Assembly: GCF_001625565.1 (NCBI RefSeq)
Contig: NZ_AUXS01000015.1
Span: 124,001 to 188,000 of the forward strand
Direction of reading: 5' to 3'
Length of the DNA: 64,000 bases
From: Pseudoalteromonas luteoviolacea NCIMB 1944
GTDB taxonomy: Bacteria > Pseudomonadota > Gammaproteobacteria > Enterobacterales > Alteromonadaceae
Below, in pieces: positions 1 through 10,905 of this stretch (position 1 is the first letter of the stretch; each line of letters opens with the position of its first letter). The position numbers and the translations under genes are program-made. Below the pieces are notes generated by a model that worked only from the letters and a program-made list of their open reading frames with translations, was not told where the DNA came from and ran no database searches.

Positions 1-299
1 CATCCATGATCAAAGTGGACGGCTATCGGGCTGCTGGCAAAACAGGAACATCGGAAAAAGCCATTGCCGGTGGTTATGGTGATGAATATGTTGGCTACTT
101 TGCCGGTGTTGCTCCTGTTAGTGACCCTCGTTTAGCGGTCGTGGTGATGGTTAATGAACCTGGTGGTGATGTGTATTATGGAGGTCAGACCGCAGGCCCT
201 GTTTTTGCCGAGATTGTTTCTAATTCATTACGTATGTTGAACGTAGCTCCAGACAAAGAAAGCGTAGCATATTTATCAGGAAAAAATGACGATGCGTGA
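1..299 (+). CDS. ftsI: Peptidoglycan transpeptidase FtsI (PBP3), 3' end only
   Basis: The reading frame is open from the left edge and gives the last 98 residues of the septal D,D-transpeptidase PBP3, an inner-membrane divisome enzyme that cross-links peptidoglycan at the division site. The third penicillin-binding motif, KTGT, is at fragment residues 13-16, followed by the conserved VGYFAGVAP strand and the GGQTAGPVF segment typical of class B PBPs. The SxxK nucleophile and SxN motifs lie outside the window. The gene overlaps murE by 14 bases, as expected for the first enzyme gene of a dcw cluster. Identification rests on the motif plus context. Confidence 0.93.
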   Translation, partial: SMIKVDGYRAAGKTGTSEKAIAGGYGDEYVGYFAGVAPVSDPRLAVVVMVNEPGGDVYYGGQTAGPVFAEIVSNSLRMLNVAPDKESVAYLSGKNDDA

Positions 300-1755
300 C
301 TTAACTAAAGTGCTCAAAAACTTTGGCGTAGTAAGTCCCCAAATCAGCGTGAATGCACTGCGTTTAGACAGTCGCGAAATATGTGTGGGCGATTGCTTTA
401 TCGCTGTTGTTGGACACCAATTGGATGGTACACAATTTATATCCGCAGCAATTAAACAAGGCGCAACATGTATTTTGGTTGACGACAGTACACACCTAGG
501 CAGTTTCGAGGTGCCTGTCATACGCGTTACAAATTTAAAGCAAAATTTATCGCAAATTGCAGCTCAATTTTATCAAGAGCCAAGTACAAAAATGACTGTT
601 GTTGGTGTCACAGGCACTAATGGAAAGTCAACAACAACGGCTATGATTGCGAACCTAGCACAGCAGTGTGGTACACCGAGTGCCGTGATAGGAACGTTGG
701 GCTATGGCGAGCCTGAGCGACTAACACCTTTAACTAACACGACCCCTTCGGCTGTATTGTTGCAGCAAATATTTAGTGAGCTACAGACTCAATACCAGCA
801 GGTGGCGATGGAGGTGTCGTCACACGGTATTGTGCAAGGGCGAGTTGAACATGTTGACTTTGACATTGCTGTTTTCACCAATTTAAGTCGTGATCACTTA
901 GATTATCATGGTGATATGGAAAATTATGCGCGAGCTAAAAAGCGTCTGTTTAGCGAGAGTAATGCCAAAATTAAAGTGCTTAATATCGATGACGCATATG
1001 CGCAGCAGTGGCTTGACGAGTTTGACACACAGCAGTGTGTAGTTTATGGCAAGCAACCACAGGATAATGTGTACGAGCACTATGTGTTTTTTGATAACGT
1101 ACAGTGCCACCAAAATGGAATTTCTCTAAACCTTAATACTTCTTGGGGCAATACTGAGATCACAACAGGCTTGTTTGGACAGTTTAATATTTATAATTTG
1201 TCGGCCGCGATCGCTTCTTTATTAATTCAAGGCTACGCGCTTGAACAGCTTCAGGCCGCAGCAACCAAACTGTTGCCTGTTGATGGTCGCATGCAAGCGT
1301 TTTATCAACCCGGATTCCCAACCTGTATTGTCGATTATGCGCACACCCCTGAAGCGCTGGAATTAACACTGCGGGCTTTGCAGCAACATGTGCCGGGCAA
1401 GGTTAGCTGTGTGTTTGGATGTGGCGGTGATCGTGACAAAGGAAAAAGGCCACTGATGGCCCGCGCAGCAGAGCAATTTGCTGATACGGTGATCATTACC
1501 AGTGATAACCCTCGAAGTGAAGACCCTAACACAATTATTAGTGACATTAAGGCTGGGCTCAGAGAACCTCAGTATGCTGTGTCACAACCAGATAGAGAAA
1601 AAGCCATTAGATATGCGATTGAACATGCTGATGAAAACAGCGTGGTATTGATTGCAGGTAAAGGCCATGAAGACTATCAAATTATAGGAAACCAGACATT
1701 AAGCTTCTGTGATAGAAGTTTAGTGAAATTAATTTTACAGGGGGAAAGTGCATGA
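286..1755 (+). CDS. murE: UDP-MurNAc-tripeptide synthetase MurE
   Basis: Cytoplasmic ATP-dependent ligase that adds meso-diaminopimelate to UDP-MurNAc-L-Ala-D-Glu. At 489 residues it has the usual Mur ligase three-domain length. The ATP-binding loop GTNGKST is at residues 110-116, and the DNPR motif that selects meso-DAP rather than lysine is at about 407-410; KGHEDYQ near the C-terminus is also typical. The start is the first of two in-frame ATGs, chosen because an AGG element ends five bases before it; the second ATG is two codons later. It overlaps ftsI by 14 bases and murF by 4, so translation is probably coupled. Confidence 0.97.
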   Translation: MTMRDLTKVLKNFGVVSPQISVNALRLDSREICVGDCFIAVVGHQLDGTQFISAAIKQGATCILVDDSTHLGSFEVPVIRVTNLKQNLSQIAAQFYQEPSTKMTVVGVTGTNGKSTTTAMIANLAQQCGTPSAVIGTLGYGEPERLTPLTNTTPSAVLLQQIFSELQTQYQQVAMEVSSHGIVQGRVEHVDFDIAVFTNLSRDHLDYHGDMENYARAKKRLFSESNAKIKVLNIDDAYAQQWLDEFDTQQCVVYGKQPQDNVYEHYVFFDNVQCHQNGISLNLNTSWGNTEITTGLFGQFNIYNLSAAIASLLIQGYALEQLQAAATKLLPVDGRMQAFYQPGFPTCIVDYAHTPEALELTLRALQQHVPGKVSCVFGCGGDRDKGKRPLMARAAEQFADTVIITSDNPRSEDPNTIISDIKAGLREPQYAVSQPDREKAIRYAIEHADENSVVLIAGKGHEDYQIIGNQTLSFCDRSLVKLILQGESA

Positions 1756-3140
1756 TCAAGATGGATTTTTCTTGGCTTGCAGAAGTACTTGAGGCCCCTT
1801 TTAGTGGGCAGAATTTGGCGGTTGCCAATATCAATACAGATACAAGAACAATAACCGATAACGAAGTCTTTTTAGCGCTCAAAGGTGCAAATTTTGATGG
1901 TCATAAGTTTGTTGAAGAAGCAAAAAATAAAGGTGCTATAGCGGTCATTGTATCAGAGCGTGTCGACGCTGATATTGTTCAGTTTGTGGTATCTGACACA
2001 CGTGTTGCGTTAGGCAAGCTTGGGCAAGCGGTTATAAAACAGGTTGCGCCAAAAACCGTCGCAATAACGGGCAGTGTGGGAAAAACCACGGTAAAAGAGA
2101 TGACTGCGGCAATATTATCACGCCGTGGCAAAGTGCTCGCGACCAAAGGGAATTTCAACAATGATATTGGTGTCCCTTTGACTTTACTGCGTTTATCGGA
2201 AGATGACGAATATGCTGTCATTGAACTGGGCGCCAATCATATTGGGGAAATAGCCTATACAAGCGGTTTAACCAACCCAGATGTTGCTGTTGTGTGCAAT
2301 GTTGCTCCTTCTCATTTAGAAGGTTTTGGCTCTATTGAAGGTATAGGTCAAGCCAAAGGAGAAATATTTGGCGGGTTAAAGTCTGATGGTGTAGCAATTA
2401 TAAACTGTGACAGTGAGTTCGCCCCCATGTGGGAGGAGAACTTGACTTCTCAATCAGTTCAACGCTTTTCTATGAACAGTAAACTGGATGTGTGGGCTCA
2501 AGACATTCAACTGGATGAGTCTGGATGTGCCGAGTTTGTGCTTTGTACGCCGCATGCGTCACAAAATGTAAAGTTAGCACTGCCAGGCAAGCACAATGTG
2601 ATGAATGCCGTGATCGCAGCCTCTTTAACGCTTCCTTTTGGTACGTCGTTAGAGGATATCGCCGTTGCACTTAAAGATATGCCAATTGTAAAAGGCCGAG
2701 TCAATGTCATTGATGTGTCCAGTTCATTGCGTGTTGTTGATGACACATACAATGCCAACGTACGTTCAGTCAAAGCAGCCATAGAGTTATTGAAAGACAT
2801 GCCTGGTACACGAGTATTGGCACTGGGAGACATGGCAGAGTTAGGTGAAGATGCACGGGCTTACCACAAAGAAGTCGGTGAATATGCGAAGCAGCAAGGT
2901 ATTGACGCAGTGTATACGCTGGGTGTGTTGAGTCGCTATGCAAGCGAAGTATTTGACACGCCAAATCGTCACTTTTCTACCCGTGAACATATGCTCGAAG
3001 AGCTTTCACAATTCATTAAACACGAGACAGAGCAGTGCACACTGCTTGTCAAAGGATCGCGTAGTGCCCGCATGGAGCTATTGGTCGCTGATCTGATTTC
3101 AGCGCATACAAACTCAGAAAGTGGGGACCGACAATGTTAG
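1752..3140 (+). CDS. murF: UDP-MurNAc-tripeptide:D-Ala-D-Ala ligase MurF
   Basis: Completes the UDP-MurNAc-pentapeptide by adding D-Ala-D-Ala in the cytoplasm. The 462-residue product has the Mur ligase P-loop GSVGKTT at 107-113, the [10 protein letters not shown] segment of the central domain, and a C-terminal domain with DDTYNAN and [10 protein letters not shown], all typical of MurF. The ATG lies inside the murE stop region (ATGA overlap), and the 3' end overlaps mraY by seven bases. The reading is unambiguous from order and motifs. Confidence 0.97.
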   Translation: MIKMDFSWLAEVLEAPFSGQNLAVANINTDTRTITDNEVFLALKGANFDGHKFVEEAKNKGAIAVIVSERVDADIVQFVVSDTRVALGKLGQAVIKQVAPKTVAITGSVGKTTVKEMTAAILSRRGKVLATKGNFNNDIGVPLTLLRLSEDDEYAVIELGANHIGEIAYTSGLTNPDVAVVCNVAPSHLEGFGSIEGIGQAKGEIFGGLKSDGVAIINCDSEFAPMWEENLTSQSVQRFSMNSKLDVWAQDIQLDESGCAEFVLCTPHASQNVKLALPGKHNVMNAVIAASLTLPFGTSLEDIAVALKDMPIVKGRVNVIDVSSSLRVVDDTYNANVRSVKAAIELLKDMPGTRVLALGDMAELGEDARAYHKEVGEYAKQQGIDAVYTLGVLSRYASEVFDTPNRHFSTREHMLEELSQFIKHETEQCTLLVKGSRSARMELLVADLISAHTNSESGDRQC

Positions 3141-4216
3141 TTTGGTTAGCAGAGTATTTAACGCAATACTACAGCGGTTTTAACGTATTTTCTTATTTGA
3201 CAGTACGAGCTATTTTAGGGATTTTAACCGCCTTACTTATATCGCTGTATTTTGGTCCTAAACTGATCCGTGCATTACAGCGCATGCAGATAGGTCAAAC
3301 GGTAAGAGATGATGGTCCTGAGTCTCACCTATCCAAATCAGGCACACCCACAATGGGTGGTTTGCTGATCCTAGGAGCAATCTTTGTCAGCTCCTTAATG
3401 TGGGGGGATTTGAGTAATAAATACGTGTGGGTCACATTGTTTGTGATTGGTTCACTAGGTATCGTTGGTTTTGTTGATGATTACAGAAAAGTGATCCGTA
3501 AAGATAGTAAGGGATTGATTGCAAGGTGGAAGTATTTTTGGCAATCCGTTATTGCAATATCCGTCGCGGCATTTTTATATTCAACGACTACCTCAGCTGC
3601 TGAAACGTCTCTTGTTGTGCCGTTTTTCAAAGATGTATTGCCACAGCTGGGACTGTTTTATCTTGTAATGAGCTATTTTGTGATTGTGGGAACATCTAAT
3701 GCGGTGAATCTAACCGATGGTTTAGATGGTTTGGCAATAGTACCTACTATTTTGGTAGCAGCAGCTTTAGCGATCATTGCTTATTTAACTGGTAACGTAA
3801 ACTTCTCAAATTATCTCCACATTCCTCATATACCATTGGCCAGTGAGCTGGTGGTTGTCTGTACTGCTATCGTCGGAGCTGGACTTGGATTTTTGTGGTT
3901 CAACACCTATCCGGCCCAAGTATTTATGGGTGATGTTGGCTCTTTAGCGCTGGGTGGAGCTCTTGGAATAATCGCTATTTTAGTCAGACAAGAATTGGTA
4001 CTAGTGATCATGGGAGGGGTGTTTGTAATGGAAGCCTTATCTGTCATTTTACAGGTAGGTTCATATAAGTTACGTGGCCAGCGTATTTTTAGAATGGCAC
4101 CTATACACCATCACTATGAACTAAAAGGTTGGCCTGAACCACGTGTTATTGTGCGTTTTTGGATCATCTCCTTCATCTTAGTATTGGCTGGTTTGGCAAC
4201 CTTAAAGATAAGATAA
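3134..4216 (+). CDS. mraY: Phospho-MurNAc-pentapeptide transferase MraY
   Basis: Integral membrane enzyme that transfers phospho-MurNAc-pentapeptide to undecaprenyl phosphate, forming lipid I. The 360-residue protein is the family's normal length and shows about ten hydrophobic segments. Catalytic acidic motifs are visible: DD at 115-116 within [15 protein letters not shown] at 192-200, and the HHHYELKGW motif near residue 325. It overlaps murF upstream and shares one base with murD downstream. A related but distinct enzyme of the same superfamily (WecA-like) occurs further right in the window. Confidence 0.97.
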   Translation: MLVWLAEYLTQYYSGFNVFSYLTVRAILGILTALLISLYFGPKLIRALQRMQIGQTVRDDGPESHLSKSGTPTMGGLLILGAIFVSSLMWGDLSNKYVWVTLFVIGSLGIVGFVDDYRKVIRKDSKGLIARWKYFWQSVIAISVAAFLYSTTTSAAETSLVVPFFKDVLPQLGLFYLVMSYFVIVGTSNAVNLTDGLDGLAIVPTILVAAALAIIAYLTGNVNFSNYLHIPHIPLASELVVVCTAIVGAGLGFLWFNTYPAQVFMGDVGSLALGGALGIIAILVRQELVLVIMGGVFVMEALSVILQVGSYKLRGQRIFRMAPIHHHYELKGWPEPRVIVRFWIISFILVLAGLATLKIR

Positions 4217-5535
4217 TGAATTATTTAGAGACGTTGAAGCAGAAAAAGGTCACAGTGCTAGGGCTCGGTATATCCGGGCTTGGTACCGTGCGCTTTTTGT
4301 TACAACAAGGGATCTTTCCTAAAGTAGTTGATACGCGACCTGTTCCACCAGGTGCGGATTGGCTCGCGCACAATGCTCCAGAATGTGAGGCTGTGTTTGG
4401 CCCACTTGCTGAAGGCGCGTTGATTGATACCGATATAATTATTATTAGTCCAGGGATCCCGCTGTATGACAGATATGTTGTAGAAGCGATAGCGCACGGT
4501 GCTGAAGTGGTCGGTGATATCGAGGTTTTTGCGCGACTAAACACGGCTCCAGTCGTTGCCGTCACTGGATCAAATGGAAAATCTACTGTGGTAAGCCTAG
4601 CAGAAACGGTTTGTCAGTCAGCGGGATTGAAAGTGGGTTTGGGTGGTAATATCGGTACTTCAGTGCTGGACTTACTTGATCAAGATTTAGATATTGTCAT
4701 TTTGGAATTGTCGAGCTTTCAGCTCGAGACCACACAAAACTTAAAGTGTCGCAGTGCCATGATCCTCAACATTACTGAAGATCACATGGACCGATACCCT
4801 GACTTTGAAGCTTATTGCGCGGCGAAAAAGCGCATCTATCAAAAAACAGACTTACTTGTTTTCAATGCTGATGATGAAAAAACCCATCAAGCACACAGAC
4901 ACTCAGTTGGCGTTGGTTTGCACAAAGCGGACTACTGTATTGCAACGACTGAGCAGGGCGACTTTTTTAGTATAAATGGCAAACACGTTTTCACAGTGGA
5001 TAGCTTAAAGCTATCAGGCAAGCATAACCAGTTTAATGCTTTGGCTGTCATGGCATTATTGTCACCTTTTACAATTACTAAACAGGCTTATCAAGACGCT
5101 TTTTCGCGCTTTGGTGGGCTTTCACATCGCTGCCAGCTGATTGCAGAAGTAGCCGGGGTAAAATATTTTAACGATTCTAAAGCGACGAATGTCGGCGCAA
5201 CGGTCACGGCACTTGAAAGCTTGCAAGCCGAAGCTCAGAAAATAATTCTAATTTTAGGTGGAGATGCAAAAGGGGCTGATGTCTCTCCATTGGCTGCACC
5301 AATTCAAAGCTATTGCAGGGCAATTTACTGTTTTGGCAAAGATGCGGCTCTGTTTTCTTCGATGCATACTCATAGTCACTTGGTTGGTTCATTAAAAGAT
5401 GCAGTTATTGGGGCAAGTCAGCAAGCGCAAGCTGGCGATATCGTATTACTAGCCCCGGCGTGTGCAAGCATTGATATGTATCCAAATTATATGGCTCGTG
5501 GTGATGAGTTTTGCAAATGGGTTGGGGAGTTGTAA
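4216..5535 (+). CDS. murD: UDP-MurNAc-L-alanine:D-glutamate ligase MurD
   Basis: Cytoplasmic ligase adding D-glutamate to UDP-MurNAc-L-Ala. The 439-residue product has a Rossmann-like N-terminus (VTVLGLGISGLG), the P-loop GSNGKST at 118-124, HNQFNALA in the central domain and NDSKATN in the C-terminal domain. An in-frame ATG 57 bases further upstream lies inside mraY and would add 19 residues with no family counterpart, so the start used here is the ATG sharing one base with the mraY stop. The stop is directly followed by the ftsW ATG. Confidence 0.96.
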   Translation: MNYLETLKQKKVTVLGLGISGLGTVRFLLQQGIFPKVVDTRPVPPGADWLAHNAPECEAVFGPLAEGALIDTDIIIISPGIPLYDRYVVEAIAHGAEVVGDIEVFARLNTAPVVAVTGSNGKSTVVSLAETVCQSAGLKVGLGGNIGTSVLDLLDQDLDIVILELSSFQLETTQNLKCRSAMILNITEDHMDRYPDFEAYCAAKKRIYQKTDLLVFNADDEKTHQAHRHSVGVGLHKADYCIATTEQGDFFSINGKHVFTVDSLKLSGKHNQFNALAVMALLSPFTITKQAYQDAFSRFGGLSHRCQLIAEVAGVKYFNDSKATNVGATVTALESLQAEAQKIILILGGDAKGADVSPLAAPIQSYCRAIYCFGKDAALFSSMHTHSHLVGSLKDAVIGASQQAQAGDIVLLAPACASIDMYPNYMARGDEFCKWVGEL

Positions 5536-6711
5536 ATGATTGCGACCATCAACCTAAAAGGCATATTTAAATCGAGCAAAGCAGATACCTTGTTTGATTT
5601 ACCATTGTTATATGCAATGTTGTGTTTAATCGGGGTCGGGTTTGTGATGGTCACCAGTGCCTCTATGCCTGTTGCGGAAAGGCTGTACGATAACCCTTAT
5701 CATATCATTGTGCGTCACGGCATGTTTTTGATTATGGGAATGGTGCTTTTTTGGTTAAGTACGTCTGTATCCATGGCTTGGTGGAAACGCTTTAATCCTT
5801 ATTTGTTGCTCTTTGGGGTGGTGCTGTTGATCTTGGTTTTAATCGTTGGTCGAGAGGTGAACGGAGCTAAACGTTGGATCCCAATTGGACCCGTTGGTGT
5901 GCAAGCAGCGGAAGTAGCAAAGCTTTATTTTATAAGTTATATCGCGGGCTATTTGGTTCGTAAACGAGATGAGGTGCAAGAAAACATAAAAGGGTTTGCA
6001 AAACCTATTGTGGTGTTTGCGGTTTATGCCTTTTTAATACTGATGCAGCCAGACTTAGGCACGGTTGTTGTGATCTTCGTCACCACAGTTGGTTTACTGT
6101 TTTTAGCTGGTGCAAAGCTCTGGCAATTTTTTGTGCTCATGCTCACCGGCATTTTCTTGGTGATTATGCTGATCATTTTTGAACCTTATCGAATGGCAAG
6201 GGTGGTAGGATTTTTAGAGCCCTGGAAAGATCCATTTGGTAAGGGATATCAGCTTGTTCAGTCTTTGATGGCTTATGGACAAGGCGGCTGGTTTGGTCAA
6301 GGGCTTGGTAACAGTGTGCAAAAACTACAGTATTTACCCGAAGCGCATAACGACTTCATTTTTGCAGTAATTGCCGAAGAACTGGGCTTTTTGGGTGTTG
6401 TTTGTGTGTTATTTATGTTGGGTATGTTGGTCTTTCGTGCTTTGGTCATCGGCCAACAAGCACTCAAGTCGCAAAAAGAATATGAAGGATATTTAGCCCT
6501 CGGAATAGGAATTTGGTTTGCGTTTCAGACATTAGTCAATGTCGGAGCGAGTGCAGGTATGTTGCCAACGAAAGGACTCACTTTGCCATTTGTATCTTAT
6601 GGTGGCTCAAGTTTATTGGTCATGACAATTGCTGCAGGATTGCTGCAACGAATAGATTTCGAAACCAAAATGTCTACGAGGCAGGCAACTTCAAGAGGTG
6701 GTAAGCGATGA
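5536..6711 (+). CDS. ftsW: SEDS peptidoglycan polymerase FtsW
   Basis: Ten-pass inner-membrane SEDS protein that polymerises septal peptidoglycan together with FtsI. The 391 residues contain the SEDS hallmarks GAKRWIPIGPVGVQAAEVAK, with the region around the catalytic aspartate further along, and the C-terminal LPFVSYGGSS motif. The start ATG abuts the murD stop, and the stop overlaps the murG start by four bases. Position between murD and murG supports FtsW rather than RodA. Confidence 0.96.
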   Translation: MIATINLKGIFKSSKADTLFDLPLLYAMLCLIGVGFVMVTSASMPVAERLYDNPYHIIVRHGMFLIMGMVLFWLSTSVSMAWWKRFNPYLLLFGVVLLILVLIVGREVNGAKRWIPIGPVGVQAAEVAKLYFISYIAGYLVRKRDEVQENIKGFAKPIVVFAVYAFLILMQPDLGTVVVIFVTTVGLLFLAGAKLWQFFVLMLTGIFLVIMLIIFEPYRMARVVGFLEPWKDPFGKGYQLVQSLMAYGQGGWFGQGLGNSVQKLQYLPEAHNDFIFAVIAEELGFLGVVCVLFMLGMLVFRALVIGQQALKSQKEYEGYLALGIGIWFAFQTLVNVGASAGMLPTKGLTLPFVSYGGSSLLVMTIAAGLLQRIDFETKMSTRQATSRGGKR

Positions 6712-7796
6712 GTAGGCGATTATTGGTTGCTGCTGGTGGTACAGGTGGGCACATTTTCCCGGGTATCGCTGTCGCAGAAAAATTGAAACAACTTGGCTGG
6801 GAAGTTTCTTGGGTTGGTACTGAGGATAGAATGGAAGCTCAGGTTGTACCTAGTCATGGCTTTGATATTGACTTTATTAAGGTAAAAGGGTTGAGAGGCA
6901 ATGGTTTAAAACGCCTGTTAAAGGCCCCTTTTATGATCCTTAAAGCCATCATTGCAGCGAGAAATATACTCAAAACCCATAAACCAGATGCTGTGCTTAC
7001 GATGGGGGGTTATGTAACTGGGCCTGTTGGGATCGCAGCAAAAATGTTAGGAGTACCACTTATCATCCACGAGCAAAATGCGGTGGCTGGTTTTAGCAAT
7101 AAACTATTAGCCAAGTTGGCTACGCGTGTATTGTGCGCCTTTCATGGTGCGTTTGCGGATAGGGCGTGTGATATTGTAGGTAATCCAATAAGAGATTCGG
7201 TGACCCAGATTCAGTCTAAACCGATTACACAGCAAGTGAATTGCCTAGTGGTTGGTGGTTCTTTGGGGGCAAAAGCATTAAACGACACATTACCTGACGT
7301 CTTTTCATCTCTCAATGAGAATAACCAAGCATCGTTAGCTGTTTGGCATCAGTCAGGTAAAGGGCATGGTGACGGCGTAGCCAAGCGCTATGAAGGTCAA
7401 TCGTTTGACTGTAAAGTCACTGAGTTTATCGAAAATATGGATCAGGCTTATGAGTGGGCTGATATTATAATTTGCCGCGCGGGCGCTTTGACTGTTAGTG
7501 AAGTTGCGGCGGCAGGAAAAATGGCCGTTTTTGTGCCACTGCCTCACGCTGTAGATGATCACCAGACATTAAACGCTCGCGCTTTAGTGGATGAACAAGC
7601 TGCCCTAATGGTTCCTCAGTCTGAGCTGAATATGTCAAATATGGTTTCACTGTTAGAGCCATTTTTTGCCGAGCCACACTTAATTGAAGAAAAAGCATTG
7701 CGCGCCAAAGCGTGCGCGCAACTTGATGCCACAAGTTCAGTGGTTGAAATAATTAAAGAAGTTACTAATCGAAGAGAAAGTTGTGAAAGAAAATAA
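6708..7796 (+). CDS. murG: Lipid II-forming GlcNAc transferase MurG
   Basis: Membrane-associated GT28 glycosyltransferase that adds GlcNAc to lipid I, producing lipid II on the cytoplasmic face. Visible signatures are the glycine-rich loop GGTGGH at residues 10-15, HEQNAVAG, a second glycine loop [11 protein letters not shown] at the start of the C-terminal Rossmann domain, and [10 protein letters not shown], which binds UDP-GlcNAc. Length (362) is normal. ATGA overlap with ftsW; the tail overlaps the GTG start of murC if that start is used. Confidence 0.96.
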   Translation: MSRRLLVAAGGTGGHIFPGIAVAEKLKQLGWEVSWVGTEDRMEAQVVPSHGFDIDFIKVKGLRGNGLKRLLKAPFMILKAIIAARNILKTHKPDAVLTMGGYVTGPVGIAAKMLGVPLIIHEQNAVAGFSNKLLAKLATRVLCAFHGAFADRACDIVGNPIRDSVTQIQSKPITQQVNCLVVGGSLGAKALNDTLPDVFSSLNENNQASLAVWHQSGKGHGDGVAKRYEGQSFDCKVTEFIENMDQAYEWADIIICRAGALTVSEVAAAGKMAVFVPLPHAVDDHQTLNARALVDEQAALMVPQSELNMSNMVSLLEPFFAEPHLIEEKALRAKACAQLDATSSVVEIIKEVTNRRESCERK

Positions 7797-9216
7797 ATAT
7801 CGCCGTGCTATGAGACGAATCAACACCATTCACTTTATTGGAATAGGTGGTGCTGGTATGGGCGGTATAGCAGAAGTGTTGGCGTATGAAGGGTACCGGA
7901 TCACAGGCTCAGACATTGCACAAAATGCGATGACAGAAAGGCTGTTAAAAATTGGTGCTGAGATTTTTATAGGTCACGATGCGGCTAATGTAACTGATGC
8001 TGATGTGGTGGTGGTCTCCAGTGCAATTGATACAAACAACCCTGAGATCATGGCCGCTCAGCAGGCACGTATTCCGGTTGTAAGGCGTGCTGAAATGCTC
8101 GCTGAGTTAATGCGTTTTAGGCACGGAATTGCGGTGGCTGGTACTCACGGAAAAACAACAACAACTAGCCTAGTCGCAAGTATTTTTGCTGAAGCTAAGT
8201 TAGATCCAACATTTATTATTGGTGGGTTGCTAAATAGCGCAGGAAGTAACGCTAAAGTGGGCAGTAGCGACGTACTCATTGCCGAAGCTGATGAGAGTGA
8301 TGCTTCTTTTTTGCATTTACAACCAATGGCTTCCGTGATCACCAATATTGAAGCAGATCATATGGATACGTATGGTGGTGATTTTGAAAAGCTCAAAGAT
8401 ACCTACGTTGATTTTATTCATAACTTACCGTTTTACGGATTGGCAGTTGTGTGTATTGATTCGCCAGTGGTTAGAGAGCTGTTGCCACGATTTGCAAGGC
8501 CAACAATTACTTATGGTGAGAGCGAAGATGCGGATTATCGAATGACCGACTATGTGCAAAACGTGGAGAGTTGCAGCTTCACGGTATTGCATAAATCTGG
8601 TTCAAGCGTTGAGATCACGCTAAATATGCCAGGTAAACACAATGCACTTAATGCGACGGCTGCCATCGCAATAGCAAAAGATCACGATATTGATAGCAGT
8701 GCTATCCAAGTTGCTTTAAAAGAGTTTGCAGGTATCGGGCGACGCTTCCAGCACTACGGTACGTTTACAAATGATTCTGGTGAAGTGATGTTAGTCGATG
8801 ATTATGGTCATCATCCATCTGAGGTGGCTGTGACAATTGAAGCTGCGCGTGCCGGTTGGCCTGATAAGCGGTTAGTAATGCTGTATCAACCACATAGATA
8901 TACGCGTACTCGTGATCTTTATGAAGAGTTTGTTAAAGTGCTCGCGGAAGTTGATCAATTGATCTTATTAGATGTCTATGCTGCTGGTGAATCGACCATT
9001 GTTGGTGCAGATAGTAAAGCTTTGTGCAGGAGTTTACGTCAGCGAGGAGTTGAACCTATCCATGTGGCCCAGCACGAAGAATTGATGACTGTGTTGGCGG
9101 ATGTGATAGAAGACAATGATTTAGTGATCACTCAAGGTGCAGGTAACATAGGTCAGATCGTGAAGCAATTAGCCGCGACAGAACTATCCAAGCAAAAGTT
9201 AAGAGCGGAGAGTTAA
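7783..9216 (+). CDS. murC: UDP-MurNAc:L-alanine ligase MurC
   Basis: First amino-acid ligase of the cytoplasmic peptidoglycan pathway, adding L-alanine to UDP-MurNAc. The N-terminal [15 protein letters not shown], the P-loop GTHGKTT at 120-126, [12 protein letters not shown] and [10 protein letters not shown] identify it. Two starts are possible: a GTG overlapping murG by 14 bases (used here, 477 residues) and an ATG at 7810 giving 468 residues and leaving a 13-base gap. E. coli MurC has an N-terminal extension before MRR, which slightly favours the longer form. The stop shares one base with ddlB. Confidence 0.95.
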   Translation: MKENKYRRAMRRINTIHFIGIGGAGMGGIAEVLAYEGYRITGSDIAQNAMTERLLKIGAEIFIGHDAANVTDADVVVVSSAIDTNNPEIMAAQQARIPVVRRAEMLAELMRFRHGIAVAGTHGKTTTTSLVASIFAEAKLDPTFIIGGLLNSAGSNAKVGSSDVLIAEADESDASFLHLQPMASVITNIEADHMDTYGGDFEKLKDTYVDFIHNLPFYGLAVVCIDSPVVRELLPRFARPTITYGESEDADYRMTDYVQNVESCSFTVLHKSGSSVEITLNMPGKHNALNATAAIAIAKDHDIDSSAIQVALKEFAGIGRRFQHYGTFTNDSGEVMLVDDYGHHPSEVAVTIEAARAGWPDKRLVMLYQPHRYTRTRDLYEEFVKVLAEVDQLILLDVYAAGESTIVGADSKALCRSLRQRGVEPIHVAQHEELMTVLADVIEDNDLVITQGAGNIGQIVKQLAATELSKQKLRAES

Positions 9217-10124
9217 TGAGTAAATTTGGAAAGGTTGCTGTTTTACTAGGCGGTAGTTCAGCTGAACGAGAAGTCTCTTTGGCCTCAGGTAATGCGATTG
9301 TCGCAGCACTAAAAAGCCAAGGGGTTGATGTGATCGCCTTTGATCCTGCACAGCGCAATATCTCGGAACTAACCGCGCTCAATGTAAAGCGTGTTTTTAT
9401 CGCTTTGCACGGCAGAGGTGGTGAGGATGGTACAGTGCAAGGTGCTCTTGAGTTTATGGGCATCCCTTACACTGGTAGCGGTGTACTGGGAAGTGCATTG
9501 GCAATGGATAAAATTCGTTGCAAGCATCTATTTGAATCGGCTAAGTTGAGCACGGCAAAATATGCGGTTGTTGATAAACATAGTGGCTATGATGCCAAAG
9601 CTATTATTAAAGAATTAGGTCAAGTCATGGTAAAGCCGAGCCACGAAGGGTCGAGCGTTGGTATGGCGAAGGCACACGATGAAACATCATTAATAGAAGC
9701 TTTGAATGCAGCGTTTAAGTTTGATAATCAAGTGCTAGTAGAACAGTGGATAGAAGGGCGAGAATTTACAGTTGCTATCTTAGATGGGCAACCGTTGCCT
9801 GTTATTGAGATGCGTACTCCACGTGGGTTTTACGATTATCAAGCAAAGTATAAAGAAACGACAACAGAATACATATGCCCAGCAGAGTTAACACCCGCTT
9901 ATACTGAGCAATTGCAAGTGATGTCGTTACATGCATTCGAGTTGGTTGGTGCTAGCGGTTGGGGGCGTGTTGATGCAATGCAAGATGCAAATGGACAGTT
10001 TTATTTACTTGAAGTAAATACTGTACCAGGCATGACGGAGACTTCTTTGGTACCTAAGGCGGCAAAAGCACAAGATATTAGCTTTGAACAGTTAGTCGTT
10101 CGCATTTTAGAGCAAACGTTATAA
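9216..10124 (+). CDS. ddlB: D-alanine:D-alanine ligase DdlB
   Basis: ATP-grasp ligase making the D-Ala-D-Ala used by MurF. The 302-residue protein starts with VAVLLGGSSAEREVSL, has the conserved GRGGEDGTVQG, KPSHEGSSVGM in the ATP-binding region, and ends the active site with LEVNTVPGMTETSL, whose E and N coordinate magnesium. One-base overlap with murC, one base before ftsQ. Location in the dcw cluster makes it DdlB rather than a second Ddl. Confidence 0.96.
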   Translation: MSKFGKVAVLLGGSSAEREVSLASGNAIVAALKSQGVDVIAFDPAQRNISELTALNVKRVFIALHGRGGEDGTVQGALEFMGIPYTGSGVLGSALAMDKIRCKHLFESAKLSTAKYAVVDKHSGYDAKAIIKELGQVMVKPSHEGSSVGMAKAHDETSLIEALNAAFKFDNQVLVEQWIEGREFTVAILDGQPLPVIEMRTPRGFYDYQAKYKETTTEYICPAELTPAYTEQLQVMSLHAFELVGASGWGRVDAMQDANGQFYLLEVNTVPGMTETSLVPKAAKAQDISFEQLVVRILEQTL

Positions 10125-10125
10125 T

Positions 10126-10905
10126 ATGCGCCCAAATATGAAAAAAGCGTTTACGAAAGTCGGCAGATTGAATTGGTCTGCGATACTTGGTGTTGGCTTT
10201 TTTCTAGGTGTGTTGTTTTTTTTAGTGCGCAGTGTGTTTTGGGTCAGCGACTGGTTGGTCGAGCACCGAGATGCGCAGATTAAAACGTTAACCGTGTTGG
10301 GAGATCCTTTTTACACTGAGGAACACGACATTGTTGAAGCGATAAAACGAACAGACTTAACCAGCTTTTTTCAATTAAATGTGAAAGCGGTTCAGGCTGC
10401 CGTTAAGGATTTACCTTGGGTTGCATCTGTGTCTGTGCGTAAGCAGTGGCCTGACACAATTCAGGTTTATGTTGTTGAGCATAAACCCGTCGCATTTTGG
10501 AATAGTGATTCACTACTAAATGCGGATGGCGTCATATTTCAAGCTAATAGCACTAAGTTATCTACTAACTTACCTCAGTTGTATGGCCCCGAGGGAAGTG
10601 AAGGTGAAGCTTGGGAAACGTTTTTGCAATTGAAGGCCATGTTGGCAGTCAATTCATTCGAGTTGACTAGTTTGGCGCTTTCCGAGCGGTTTGCTTGGCA
10701 GTTATGGTTAAAAAATGGCATCGAACTAAATTTAGGCAGAGAAGAAAAAGCAAAGAGAGTGCAAAGATTCATTGACGTGTATCCGCTTTTAAAAAGACCC
10801 GAAGGTGCACTGCTTGATGTGATCGATTTGCGTTATGATACAGGGCTGGCGGTAAGTTGGAGATACCCCCAGGTACATGAGAAAAAAGAAAAGAGTAAAG
10901 CATGA
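10126..10905 (+). CDS. ftsQ: Divisome protein FtsQ
   Basis: Bitopic inner-membrane division protein that recruits FtsB/FtsL and later divisome components. The 259-residue sequence has a short cytoplasmic N-terminus, one hydrophobic segment at about residues 18-40, a POTRA domain (roughly 50-120, including VEHKPVAFWN) and the FtsQ beta domain ending in VIDLRYDTGLAVSW. An ATG four codons in is an alternative start. It overlaps ftsA by four bases. Sequence conservation in this family is low, so the assignment leans on topology and order. Confidence 0.93.
   Translation: MRPNMKKAFTKVGRLNWSAILGVGFFLGVLFFLVRSVFWVSDWLVEHRDAQIKTLTVLGDPFYTEEHDIVEAIKRTDLTSFFQLNVKAVQAAVKDLPWVASVSVRKQWPDTIQVYVVEHKPVAFWNSDSLLNADGVIFQANSTKLSTNLPQLYGPEGSEGEAWETFLQLKAMLAVNSFELTSLALSERFAWQLWLKNGIELNLGREEKAKRVQRFIDVYPLLKRPEGALLDVIDLRYDTGLAVSWRYPQVHEKKEKSKA

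Noticed and set aside
4159-4215. N-terminal extension of murD
   Set aside because: Lies inside mraY and adds residues not found in MurD proteins; the ATG at 4216 is better.
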